DNA of 64,000 bases from Photobacterium gaetbulicola Gung47 (GTDB taxonomy: Bacteria; Pseudomonadota; Gammaproteobacteria; Enterobacterales; Vibrionaceae). Position 1 is the stretch's first letter; the number at the start of each line of letters is the position of its first letter. Below the pieces are notes generated by a model, which was not told the origin of the DNA, did not search any database, and saw only the letters and a program-made list of their open reading frames with translations. This document shows positions 51,326 to 61,300 of the stretch, in pieces. The position numbers were made by a program, and so were the translations under genes. The stretch lies in contig CP005973.1 of NCBI GenBank assembly GCA_000940995.1, forward strand, positions 248,001 through 312,000, given 5' to 3'.

Positions 51326-52504
51326 GTGCAGCGCTGGAAATACTTGTTGTTGGTTGTCTTACTCTCTGCCTGCAGTAGCACAGAGCGCAGTGCTGATCCT
51401 ATCACCTATACCATGATGCCTTTGTCCATTGAGGGTATCCGGATGTGGGATGAGTTTAATCCCGAAGGGTTGAATGCCATGATCCAAGCCAATACTGACA
51501 GTTGGATCGAGGAGCATCAGGATAGGCAAAGTCTTAACTACTTGGCATTATCAGGCGGCGGGTTCAATGGGGCATTTTCGGCGGGTATTTTGACCGCATG
51601 GACCGAGCGAGGCGATAGACCGCAGTTTGATATAGTAACCGGGATTTCGACAGGAGCCATTGTCTCGGTGTTTGCCTTTCTTGGTAGTGAATACGATGAT
51701 GTGCTGACTGAGCTTTATACGGAAACAAACTTTTATGATCTGTTTCGTTACAGAAATATTTTTTCCCTCGTGAAGCACCAGTCCGTTCTCGATACCTCGC
51801 CGTTTGAGCAAAAAGTCCGCCAAATAGTGACTGATGATTTGGTGGCAGAAATTGCCAACCAGAGTAAAACCGGACGGAGCCTGATCATTGGTACAGCAAA
51901 CATCGATAACCAGCGCCTAGCCTTGTGGAATATCGGTCGGATAGCCGAGCATGGCTCCCCGCAAGCGACCGCTTTGATCCAAGAGTTGATTATTGCCAGT
52001 AGTTCCATACCGGGAGCGTTTCCGGCACGGAAAATTGAGTTCGACCTAGACGGGCAGCAGTTTGATGAGCTGCATGTTGATGGTGGGGTAGTGCGCCAAG
52101 TTTTTTTTGCCCCCTCTTGGGTTGATCTGCGCGATATAAAAGTCGAACAAAATATTTATGTAATCCGTAACGGTAGTCTTAAGTCAGAGTTTCAGCCTGT
52201 TTCTTATCGGCTGAGTCGGATTAGCGAAAGGGCAATCAGTACCTTAATGCTTAATCAGGGTATCGGCGATGTTGAGCATATCTACCATAATGCCCTTCAG
52301 CAGGGCATCAAGTTTAACTTGGCGTACATTGATGAGGACTTCCAGGCTCCGGAGGAGGCATCGCCTTATAGTGGCGAGTTCATGACTGAGTTATATGAAT
52401 ATAGCTACAAAAAAATGCAACAGGGAAACGCCTGGCAGGCGATTCCCCCATCCTTGCCTGAGTTTTACCGTGATGAAGCCGGCGCTTTTTCAGCGAGCGA
52501 CTAG
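51326..52504 (+). CDS. Patatin-like phospholipase lipoprotein
   Basis: 392 residues from the GTG at 51326 (GGAG six bases upstream); a GTG at 51314 is also possible. Lipobox L-S-A-C near residue 16. Patatin motifs: L-S-G-G-G-F-N-G-A (oxyanion), G-I-S-T-G (nucleophile Ser), and V-D-G-G-V (catalytic Asp). It is a lipid acyl hydrolase anchored to the membrane. Its stop overlaps that of the oxidase operon, tail to tail on CTAG. Confidence 0.87.
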   Translation: MQRWKYLLLVVLLSACSSTERSADPITYTMMPLSIEGIRMWDEFNPEGLNAMIQANTDSWIEEHQDRQSLNYLALSGGGFNGAFSAGILTAWTERGDRPQFDIVTGISTGAIVSVFAFLGSEYDDVLTELYTETNFYDLFRYRNIFSLVKHQSVLDTSPFEQKVRQIVTDDLVAEIANQSKTGRSLIIGTANIDNQRLALWNIGRIAEHGSPQATALIQELIIASSSIPGAFPARKIEFDLDGQQFDELHVDGGVVRQVFFAPSWVDLRDIKVEQNIYVIRNGSLKSEFQPVSYRLSRISERAISTLMLNQGIGDVEHIYHNALQQGIKFNLAYIDEDFQAPEEASPYSGEFMTELYEYSYKKMQQGNAWQAIPPSLPEFYRDEAGAFSASD

Positions 52505-52839
52505 CTGAAGAACCTTTCTCTAAGCGCGAAGATATAATCAGCTTCGCTGGCCATCAGGCCGATAAGGACGATGAGCACGAGAGGTGGCAGGAATATGGTG
52601 CATACCAATGCCATTCGCTCCCACAACATGTGCATGAAAATGCTGGCAATCAGCCCGGCCTTGAGGGCCATAAACAGTATGATCAAACTCCAGCGCAGCA
52701 GTCCTTCTAGCTGGTAGTAGTCCACCATATAAGACAGGGCGCTGAGCACAAAAAGCAGTAGCCAAATTCCTAGGTATAGGCTGATAGGGTGTTTCTGCTG
52801 TGTTTTAGTTTTAGTATTAGATTTCGCTGAGCTAGCCAT
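52501..52839 (-). CDS. Cytochrome c oxidase subunit IV (prokaryotic type)
   Basis: 112 residues from the ATG at 52839 (GGAGGA upstream). A short N-terminal cytosolic part is followed by three hydrophobic helices; L-K-A-G-L-I-A-S-I-F-M-H-M-L-W-E-R follows the family pattern of subunit IV small proteins. Longer upstream reading overlaps subunit III and is not used. It stabilises the heme-copper oxidase. Confidence 0.8.
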   Translation of the reverse strand: MASSAKSNTKTKTQQKHPISLYLGIWLLLFVLSALSYMVDYYQLEGLLRWSLIILFMALKAGLIASIFMHMLWERMALVCTIFLPPLVLIVLIGLMASEADYIFALRERFFS

Positions 52840-52864
52840 ATGCGTGTCCTCCTTCAGGAGTTCG

Positions 52865-53563
52865 CTACCAAAGATAGAAAAACGCAAAGATGAAGACCCA
52901 AACAAGGTCGACGAAGTGCCAGTACAAGCCGGCAATTTCAACGATTTCGTAATTTCCTTTTGACTTGTTACCTCGCCGCTCGTAGTCCCCTCGCCATACT
53001 TTCCAAGCAACGATGAGCAGATAGATAACACCGACCGTCACGTGTAGGCCATGGAAACCGGTGATCATGAAAAAGCAGGCGCCAAACTGCGCGGCACCGT
53101 CTTCGTTACCCCATGGGCGGAAGCCATCTTCTATCAGTTTGCTCCATTCGAATGCCTGCATTCCGACAAAGCTGAGGCCGAACAAGGCGGTGATCAGCAT
53201 CAGCAATGCGGTGGCGCCGCGCTTTTGCTGGTAGCCACAATTTACGGCCATTGCCATGGTGCCGCTGCTGGTGATGAGGATGAAGGTCATGATGGCGATC
53301 AGTACCAGCGGAATAGATTGCCCGGCAATGGTAAGGGCAAAGACTTCACTGGGTATAGGCCAAGGTTCAGTGGTGGTCATTCTTACCGCCATGTAGCCGA
53401 CGAGGAAACAGCCGAAAACGAATATATCGCTGAGCAGGAATATCCACATCATGGTTTTGTTGCTTGATACATTGAACACTGCCTTGTCGGCAGAGTAGTC
53501 ATTAACTATCGATGCCCACGCATGGTGGGTGGGATGGTCATCAGAATAAGCAGAACGAGGCAT
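52865..53563 (-). CDS. ctaE: Cytochrome c oxidase subunit III
   Basis: 232 residues from the ATG at 53563, eight bases after AGGAGG; a GTG at 53572 is too close to it. Five helices, with W-I-F-L-L-S-D in helix 1, the conserved E in A-F-E-W-S-K-L, T-G-F-H-G-L-H-V and Y-W-H-F-V-D-L-V-W. The 15-base gap to the neighbour supports one operon. Confidence 0.9.
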   Translation of the reverse strand: MPRSAYSDDHPTHHAWASIVNDYSADKAVFNVSSNKTMMWIFLLSDIFVFGCFLVGYMAVRMTTTEPWPIPSEVFALTIAGQSIPLVLIAIMTFILITSSGTMAMAVNCGYQQKRGATALLMLITALFGLSFVGMQAFEWSKLIEDGFRPWGNEDGAAQFGACFFMITGFHGLHVTVGVIYLLIVAWKVWRGDYERRGNKSKGNYEIVEIAGLYWHFVDLVWVFIFAFFYLW

Positions 53564-53578
53564 GGGGAACACCTCCTA

Positions 53579-54169
53579 TTACGTTAAACGTAGAAGGCCG
53601 AGTAAGAACAGCCAGACAAACAACAAGAAATGCCAGTAGCGGGTGCATAGTCGCAGTGCTGGATAGAGCTGGTTGCGATGGCCGCTTCTGGCGTGGAATA
53701 CCACCCAGCTAAGCGCAATAAGTCCGCCCAAAACATGCAGAGCATGCAGTCCGGTCAGCAAGTAGAAAAAGCTGGCAGCAGGTGTGCTACCGACATCCAG
53801 ATTGACCGCTAGTAAGGCTTGCCATGCCCACAATTGGCTAAATACGAAGCCAAGCGTGAAAGCAACCGTCCAAATCAGCAGTGTATGGCTGGCGCGTAGT
53901 GAAGGCAGTAGCGCGGCTTTCCGGTAGCACAAATGCATGGTGACACAGCTCATCACCAACATCACAGTACTGACCGCGAGTTGCCAAGGCTCATTGACAG
54001 GCTGCCAGTCGGGCAATGACATTCTGATCCGGTAAGCGACGGCAAACAGGAAAAAGAACATGGTGATAACCGCAATTATCAACCAGACTGCAGTTGATGT
54101 CGGAGACTGCAGTTGGCTTCTGTAGCGAGCGCCAGGATCTTGGGTCAATGTTTGGACTGGTTTACTCAT
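53579..54169 (-). CDS. Second heme-copper oxidase subunit III-like protein
   Basis: 196 residues with five helices. L-T-G-L-H-A-L-H-V-L-G-G matches the subunit III signature (G-L-H-x-L-H) and C-T-R-Y-W-H-F-L-L-F-V-W matches the terminal Y-W-H-F. It is shorter than the usual subunit III. It starts within the stop of subunit I (ATGA), so it is translationally coupled. Two subunit III-type proteins in one operon are unusual. Confidence 0.8.
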   Translation of the reverse strand: MSKPVQTLTQDPGARYRSQLQSPTSTAVWLIIAVITMFFFLFAVAYRIRMSLPDWQPVNEPWQLAVSTVMLVMSCVTMHLCYRKAALLPSLRASHTLLIWTVAFTLGFVFSQLWAWQALLAVNLDVGSTPAASFFYLLTGLHALHVLGGLIALSWVVFHARSGHRNQLYPALRLCTRYWHFLLFVWLFLLGLLRLT

Positions 54170-55950
54170 GAGCGTTCCTTATTGGCTTTTGCTGTCGATT
54201 CTCCGCCACTGCCGCCAGAAGGATCGGATGCAGGCTCTTGGGCCGAAGGCTGTGTCTGTGGAATGAAGTCTTTGTCATGGCCGGGTACACTGAAATCATA
54301 AGCCCAGCGGTATACGACAGGGAGCGTCTCACCCCAGTTACCGTGCTTCGGTGGTGTGTCGGGCGTAAACCATTCAAGCGATGTCGCTTTCCATGGGTTG
54401 CTATCAGCCACCTGGCCAAATTTCCAGCTCCAGAATAGGTTGATCAGGAAGATGATCTGAGCAGCCCCAACCACCAACGCTGCGATAGTGATAAAGGCAT
54501 TCATGGACTGTGCCGATTCAGGAATGAAACTGTAATCATCCCAGTTGTAATAACGCCTTGGCATCCCGAGGATGCCGAGATAGTGCATCGGGAAGTAAAT
54601 GGCATAGGTGCCAAGGAAGGTGATCCAAAAGTGAATATGGCCCATGGCCTGGTTCATCATTCTGCCGGTTACTTTCGGGTACCAATGATAGATCCCACCG
54701 AAGATAACCAATATTGGCGAGACGCCCATTACCATGTGGAAGTGAGCCACTACGAAGTAGGTATCGGAAAGCGGGATATCAACAATCACGTTGCCGAGGA
54801 ACAAGCCGGTTAGCCCGCCGATGATAAAGCTGCTCATGAAGGCGATAGCGAAAAGCATCGGCAGGCTGAGGTGAATATCGCCACGCCAGAGGGTGAACAG
54901 CCAGTTGTAGACCTTGATGGCCGTGGGTACTGCAATCACCAAGGTGGTGGTGGCAAAGAAGAAGCCAAAATACGGGTTCATGCCACTGACATACATATGG
55001 TGGGCCCAAACGATGAAGCTCAGGGCTGCGATGCCCAGTATCGCCCAGACCATCATTTTGTAGCCAAAGATATTCTTCCTGGCATGGATACTGATGAGGT
55101 CAGAGACAATACCGAACGCGGGCAGGGCCACGATATACACTTCAGGGTGGCCGAAGAACCAGAACAGGTGCTGGAACAGGATTGGGCTACCGCCGTCATA
55201 TCCGGCCTGCTGACCCATGGAATAAATGGCGGGCATGAAAAAGCTTGAGCCCAGCAGCTTATCGAACAGCATCATAATCGCGCTGACAAGTAGCGCTGGA
55301 AAAGCCAGTAAAGCCATGGCAGAAGCAGTGAAAATACCCCATACCGTCAGCGGCATGCGCAATAGGGTCATGCCCTCAGTGCGGGCTTGCAGCACGGTGG
55401 TGACATAATTCAGTCCCCCCATGGTGGCGGCTACAATAAACACCGCCAGCGAGATCAACATCAGCACAATCCCCCAATCAGTTCCGGGGGTGCCGGGCAT
55501 AATGGCTTGTGGCGGATAGAGGGTCCAGCCTGCTCCTGTCGGGCCGCCAGTGACGAAAAAGCTGGCGACTAAAATGAGTGATGCTAGAAAGTAGAACCAG
55601 AAGCTGAGCATATTGAGATAGGGGAAAACCATATCTCGAGCGCCGACCATTAAGGGAATGAGGTAATTACCGAATCCTCCCAAGAATAGGGCGGTAAGTA
55701 GGTAGACCACCATGATCATGCCGTGCAGGGTCATCGACTGGTAATAAAGGTTGACGTCAATAAAGTCGAACTTACCGGGGAAACCGAGCTGCAGACGCAT
55801 AATCCAAGACAACACAAGGGCTATCATCCCCATGGCAATGGCCGTCAGCGTGTACTGGATGGCAATAACCTTATGGTCTTGGCTCCAGACATATTTGGTC
55901 CAGAAAGATTGTGGACGCTTCTTCACTGCGTAGGGGCTGGTTTCAAACAT
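54166..55950 (-). CDS. ctaD: Cytochrome c oxidase subunit I (caa3 type)
   Basis: 594 residues, 12 or so helices. Heme and CuB ligands are visible in H-G-M-I-M-V, W-F-F-G-H-P-E-V-Y (His-Tyr pair and the D-channel Glu), H-H-M-Y-V-S-G-M and V-A-H-F-H-M-V-M. It reduces oxygen and pumps protons as an A-type oxidase. The C-terminus extends by a Gln/Ser-rich tail. The start overlaps the subunit II stop by one base (TAATG). Confidence 0.95.
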   Translation of the reverse strand: MFETSPYAVKKRPQSFWTKYVWSQDHKVIAIQYTLTAIAMGMIALVLSWIMRLQLGFPGKFDFIDVNLYYQSMTLHGMIMVVYLLTALFLGGFGNYLIPLMVGARDMVFPYLNMLSFWFYFLASLILVASFFVTGGPTGAGWTLYPPQAIMPGTPGTDWGIVLMLISLAVFIVAATMGGLNYVTTVLQARTEGMTLLRMPLTVWGIFTASAMALLAFPALLVSAIMMLFDKLLGSSFFMPAIYSMGQQAGYDGGSPILFQHLFWFFGHPEVYIVALPAFGIVSDLISIHARKNIFGYKMMVWAILGIAALSFIVWAHHMYVSGMNPYFGFFFATTTLVIAVPTAIKVYNWLFTLWRGDIHLSLPMLFAIAFMSSFIIGGLTGLFLGNVIVDIPLSDTYFVVAHFHMVMGVSPILVIFGGIYHWYPKVTGRMMNQAMGHIHFWITFLGTYAIYFPMHYLGILGMPRRYYNWDDYSFIPESAQSMNAFITIAALVVGAAQIIFLINLFWSWKFGQVADSNPWKATSLEWFTPDTPPKHGNWGETLPVVYRWAYDFSVPGHDKDFIPQTQPSAQEPASDPSGGSGGESTAKANKERS

Positions 55951-57083
55951 TATTGTGCTCCCTCGTTATCGCCTTTGGGTGATGATACCGCCTTGATATA
56001 GGCGATGATGGCGTCCACTTCCTCATCGTTAAATTGGTAGACCGGCATGATAGCCGGATAGCCTTTTACAATTTCCGCGTTGGCGTTGAGAATCGCGACT
56101 TTGAGATATTCATCGTCAACCAGCACTTTCGTATCATCAGACAGGATTTCGGTTTTGCCATAGAGGCCGAGCCATGTTGGGCCGACACCCGGTTTGCCGT
56201 CTATGCTGTGGCATCCGATACAGCCATTCACTTCAGAGAGGGTTTTGCCATGCTCGACAGGATCGGTAACTGGCCCATCCCTTTCTGAAGCAGGCTGCTG
56301 GGTTTGGGAAAAGGTCGGTTGTTTGGCTAGCCAGCGGCCAAATTGGGCATCGTCTTCGACCACCACCCTGCCGCGCATATTGAAGTGGCCAACACCGCAC
56401 AGCTCTGCGCATAAAATATCAAAGGTGCCGCGTTGGGTGGGGGTGAGCCAAAAATAGCTGACGCTGCCGGGCACCATATCCATCTTGGCGCGAAATTGCG
56501 GGACGTTGAAATCATGCAGGACATCTTTGGATCTCAGCAGCACCTTGTAGGGTGAGTAGAGTGGTAAGTGCAATTCAGGGCTTAAGATGATTTTGTCATC
56601 GCTGGAGGCGGGATCATCAGGATCCAGTCCTAACGGGTTCGTTGGGCTGATAAAGCGCACGTCCGACTTCCCCAACTGGTTATCCTCTCCCGGGAAGCGA
56701 AAGCTCCATTTCCATTGTTCGCCGACCACTTCTACTTCTTTGGCGTCATCTGGCACAGCGACGAATTTGCCATAAACCACTAAGCCGGGTGCCAACAGCC
56801 CGATAATCGCAACAGTGGTCAAACCGATAAGCCAAGCTTCAAGGCGTTTGTTGTCGGGCTGGTAAGTGGATTTGTGCCCTTTGCGGTGGCGATACTTGAA
56901 CACAAACCAGGCAATCATCAGGTTAATGACAATGAAGAATGCACCGGTGATCACCAAAGTCAGGTTGAAGGCATTGTCTATCTCGCCCCAGTTGGAGGCG
57001 GCAGGGGTCAGCCACCACGGGCTGAGAAAATGAAAGGCAATGGATGCCACAACTATCACTATCAAGACAATGGCAATCGCCAT
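55950..57083 (-). CDS. ctaC: Cytochrome c oxidase subunit II with fused cytochrome c
   Basis: 377 residues from the ATG at 57083 (GAGGTG upstream). Two N-terminal helices, then the CuA domain with C-A-E-L-C-G-V-G-H and the late Met, and a C-terminal cytochrome c domain with C-I-G-C-H (covalent heme) and a downstream Met (A-I-M-P-V-Y). The II-cyt c fusion is typical of caa3 oxidases. First gene of the operon. No ctaB or ctaG assembly gene is adjacent. Confidence 0.93.
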   Translation of the reverse strand: MAIAIVLIVIVVASIAFHFLSPWWLTPAASNWGEIDNAFNLTLVITGAFFIVINLMIAWFVFKYRHRKGHKSTYQPDNKRLEAWLIGLTTVAIIGLLAPGLVVYGKFVAVPDDAKEVEVVGEQWKWSFRFPGEDNQLGKSDVRFISPTNPLGLDPDDPASSDDKIILSPELHLPLYSPYKVLLRSKDVLHDFNVPQFRAKMDMVPGSVSYFWLTPTQRGTFDILCAELCGVGHFNMRGRVVVEDDAQFGRWLAKQPTFSQTQQPASERDGPVTDPVEHGKTLSEVNGCIGCHSIDGKPGVGPTWLGLYGKTEILSDDTKVLVDDEYLKVAILNANAEIVKGYPAIMPVYQFNDEEVDAIIAYIKAVSSPKGDNEGAQ

Positions 57084-57373
57084 GAGCTTTTCACCTCGCA
57101 AATCGGTAAGCTCGCTTCCATGATAATGAAATGTGACTGAAAGAGTTCCCAAAGCAGCGACGGGTTGGGTTATCGCTGAATAATATCTATCTCGCCAAGA
57201 GGCTGATTAATGGTAATATCTTGTTACATTCTAGCGGGGGATCCTCAAAGCCGCGAGATCTTCAATGAATTTCTTATTCTGAAGCTGTTTCATGTTCGCT
57301 TCATCGCGGTGGCTAGAACCCATAATTTTTCACTACAGTTAATCTGAACGATAAAGACAAAAAGAGGTGCTTA

Positions 57374-58288
57374 GTGGCCGGAGCGAGCTTATTAACCCTG
57401 TTAGATGATATTGCCACTGTGCTCGATGATGTGGCTATCATGAGTAAAGTGGCAGCCCGCAAAACCGCCGGGGTGCTGGGAGATGACTTGGCATTGAATG
57501 CCCAGCAGGTATCGGGGGTACGTGCCGAGCGTGAAATCCCCGTGGTGTGGGCCGTCGCCAAGGGATCGTTTCGCAATAAGTTGATTCTGGTGCCTGCGGC
57601 ATTGTTGATCAGTGCCTTTGCGCCCTGGCTGATCACTCCGATGCTACTGGTCGGCGGCCTGTTCCTCTGTTTTGAAGGGTTCGAAAAAGTGATGGAGAAG
57701 GTGTTTCATCCGCATCGGCCAGAGGACAGTGACGAGTTCGAGCAGATGGATGCGGCAGAGGATCTGGTCGAGTTTGAGAAAAAGAAAATACAAGGGGCTA
57801 TAAGGACTGATTTTATTCTCTCGGCCGAGATTATTGTGATCGCCCTTGGTACGGTGCAGGAGTCGGCTATGCTGACCCAGGTGCTGGTGGTTAGTGTGAT
57901 TGCCCTGCTTATGACCATTGGTGTTTATGGCCTAGTGGCCGGTATCGTCAAGCTTGATGATCTTGGCTTGTACCTTGCCCGAACGAGTGAGGCGGGTTCC
58001 TTCAAACGCGGAATCGGTGAATCGCTGATCAAGGCGGCCCCTTATCTGATGAAGAGTCTGGCGGTTGTCGGCACGATTGCCATGTTCTTGGTGGGGGGAG
58101 GGATCGTGGTGCACAGTGTGCCGCACTCCCATTTCTTGATAGAGCACCTGACGCACCAAGCTTCAGAAGTCCCTGGTGGTGCCTTGATGCTTCCTGCGTT
58201 TGTCAATGCGGCGATTGGCCTGTTCAGTGGGGCCGTGGTGTTATTTGTGGTAACCATTTACCGCAGGATCAGAGACGCGGTGGCTTAA
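57374..58288 (+). CDS. DUF808/YedI-type inner-membrane protein
   Basis: 304 residues, starting at GTG 57374 with the family start A-G-A-S-L-L-T-L-L-D-D-I-A-T-V-L-D-D-V and A-A-R-K-T-A-G-V-L-G-D-D-L-A-L-N. Several helices in the C-terminal half. YedI-type protein of unknown function. Confidence 0.9.
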   Translation: MAGASLLTLLDDIATVLDDVAIMSKVAARKTAGVLGDDLALNAQQVSGVRAEREIPVVWAVAKGSFRNKLILVPAALLISAFAPWLITPMLLVGGLFLCFEGFEKVMEKVFHPHRPEDSDEFEQMDAAEDLVEFEKKKIQGAIRTDFILSAEIIVIALGTVQESAMLTQVLVVSVIALLMTIGVYGLVAGIVKLDDLGLYLARTSEAGSFKRGIGESLIKAAPYLMKSLAVVGTIAMFLVGGGIVVHSVPHSHFLIEHLTHQASEVPGGALMLPAFVNAAIGLFSGAVVLFVVTIYRRIRDAVA

Positions 58289-58300
58289 AGATCATAAAGA

Positions 58301-58335
58301 AACCGCCGCACTCATTTTGAGTGCGGCGGTTTTTT
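58301..58335 (+). terminator. Intrinsic terminator
   Basis: AACCGCCGCACT and AGTGCGGCGGTT pair around CATTTTG, then TTTT. It lies between the DUF808 gene and the end of impA and can serve both strands. Confidence 0.9.
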
Positions 58336-58345
58336 GTTGCAGTGG

Positions 58346-61300
58346 CTATGGCTGGCTATAGGCCATAATGCCACTGATATTAATATATTGATTGTTAGAC
58401 TCTAGCCGTATATAGCGGATCTGAGATGTTGGCAGATCATGGCGGTCATCGAATATCCACTCATCTTGAATTCCCAGCGGACCTGAGTTCCAAACTGAAT
58501 TTCTCGAGCCGTCGAGCAATTGCAGCGTGATATTTTCTGTGCGGGACTGACAACAATCCGAGCGGTTGGTCAGGATGATTGCGCTAATTGGCAAGCTTGC
58601 TTCGAGATCCACTTCAAGCCATTCTGAACTGCCACGCTGTGAGTGGACGAAAGTGGATGACTTGCCGTCGACGGCATGGCTTGCAGGGAAGCGGCTTTCA
58701 TCGTAATAACTGGATATCGTCACCGGTTTACCAAAAGCCACATCTGTCCCTTCGCCAGGATCGATACCAGACCATCTCATGGTGCCATTGACAGGCAGCA
58801 CAGGTTTATCTAGGCCGTAGCAGTAATCATTGCCGTCAGCTTGGTAGTATTGAAGCATGGCTTGGGCAAAGTCATGTTCGGCCAATTGCAACCGCGCCTT
58901 CTCGGAGACTGAGATCCCCCACATGTTCAAATAGTCACCATAGTCGAGGCGGGTAACATAGGAAATGCCAATTGCGAGCCAGTCGTTATTGCTGATGGAT
59001 TTTATTTCATCATAAGAATACTGGCTGAATCCCAAGTTATCTCTGCGGAGCAACCATTCGGACTCATTCTTTTTGGCCCGGTTAAATTCACGTTCCAAGA
59101 TATGAAGTCGTGCCAGTAGGTGCCAGCCGTCTTGAAGCACGCCTTGGGCTTGGGCGGCCATCATCATCTGGATATAGATGGCAACACCATGATTCCATTT
59201 TGTTAAGTTGGCTTGCTGCATATAGGCAAAAGGATCTGGCTGATTCTGTGCTGTCTGCAGCGTTTCATACATGGATTTAAAAGGAAGTTTCTGGCAGCTT
59301 GGGGCTTCTCCTGTTTGCTTGAAGAATTGGGTTTTTGAATAGTACGAATAAGGGTTGGTACTGGCATGGCCTTCCCAGCCACTGAAGCGGAAACGTCCTT
59401 TTTCTAAGCCGTGGCCGAGTTCGTGGATATCACCATGGCCGGTTGGGCTAAAGGCCCAGCCCGCATCATAGGGGTTGCCCGAGCAGCCATAGCCGCAAGT
59501 CGGCTGATCCGCATTCATATGCTTGACGATGGCATGGCTGTCGATTGTCCAACCCTTCTGGGCCGCAAAATCATGAATTTCTGGGATCTGGGTGATACCG
59601 TCTCCCTGGAAACCTGCCAGTACGTGTGGGTAGTCATGAATGTATGCATCAATTGCGCTGGCTAAGTTTTCCGCGGTTGTCCAGTTGGCATCTGACAAAG
59701 TGGACTTCATCTTCGACATGGTCGAGTGCACTTCAAAGTAGGGAGTGGCCACCTCAGCCCAATCAAATTGCTCTTGCTCCATTGCCTGGGCAAAGCTGAT
59801 GTTGTCTTCGCTGCTTCGCCAATGAGGGTGGCGGCCAATTTGCTTGAACGCCAGCTCAACGGGTAATCCTGCCTCACCACTAAATCCGACTTGCACCGGC
59901 CCGCCGTAAGGCGACGTTAGCTTGAGGGTTTCACCCGGCAGTAAGCTAATTTTCACTGACTGGAGGTACTTCGGCCGTTTGTAGCCCCCGGAGGAGAATG
60001 GCTTCGAAGCTGATGAGCGCAACGAATTGACAAACACTGTGGTATTGGCTGCGGCATTATCATCAAGGCGCGTTACTTCAAATGTTTGTCCCGGCAGGGC
60101 GTAAACACCGGCAGACTGGAAATGAGCCTTGCTTGTCAGTGTTACAGTCCGGTCGCTTGGTGTGATATGGCTGAAGTCACCGCGGCTAAAGTTGCCAAGA
60201 TCCGGCTGTGCAGGGCTGAGGTCACGGTAATTGTATTGAACGTGGTCGGCATAATAGGCTTCCAGGAAGCGGGTGGTATCGCTCGAGGCCATGTCCATTG
60301 GAAATGAAACGGACTGGCGGAAATAATCGGCGAGCAAGATCAGCAGTTTCTGGTACTTATATCCTTCTAGTGAGAATAAGTCGGTCTTGTTGCTGTCTAG
60401 GCCGTTGGCCATGTTCCTGACAAGGGTCGCTGCGTCTTGGAATTCAGTTTTGAAGCTGTCGACGTTTGAACAACTTGAATCACATTGGCTTAAATCACTG
60501 GTAAAGCTTTGATCGCGGAAATGCGAGACCATGGTTTTGACTTTTTCGACATCGTCAGGCAGTAGTCCTTGTCTAGCTGTAATATCAAAACCTTTCAGCC
60601 CTAGCTTTTTCCAGTAATTATCCCATTCGTAACTGACATTGAAGAGCTGGAATAGCAGTTTGCCCAGTGCGGTCTGGTTGCCGTCATGATGGAGATACAT
60701 AACGGGGATCCCTTGTGCCTGCGCAGCTTGCACTTGCTCAGCAATGATCTCGGCGTCTTCCCCGCTGCGAAGGTACTGGGAAACGATCAATAAATCAGTT
60801 TCTGGGGTGATACAGCCGTTAAGTGCCGTGCCATTGCAACTTCTGGCCGGATTGTAAGTGACGCTATCGGGAAAGCGGTGATCTAGCCAGTTACGCGTCG
60901 CACTTTCATCGGGGAAGTAATAGCCATTCTCCATCTGTGCAATAACAATGTTCAGCCCGCCAGAAAGAATATCACTGGGTGTTTTACCGGTTAGCCACTG
61001 AATACTGTTTTCAACAAAAGCCTCTGTTTGTTCATTGGTTTCAAAACCACGCTGCCAAGTTCGCATGGGGTTGGAGCCGAGCACTAAATAGCGGCTGTTG
61101 TCTGTTTCACCAACAATACCGATGGCTTTTTCATACACCGTCTTACCCGACACATAGACATCGTTGGTGTACAAAATGGCTTCGTTGACTCCATAGGTAG
61201 GAATAAACGTGCTGGCATCGTGAGTTGGGTCCCATGATAGGTTGGTTAAGCTGCTGCCGTCTTCTTTGGCATGCCCATCAGGCGTGAGGTTGAAAATGGC

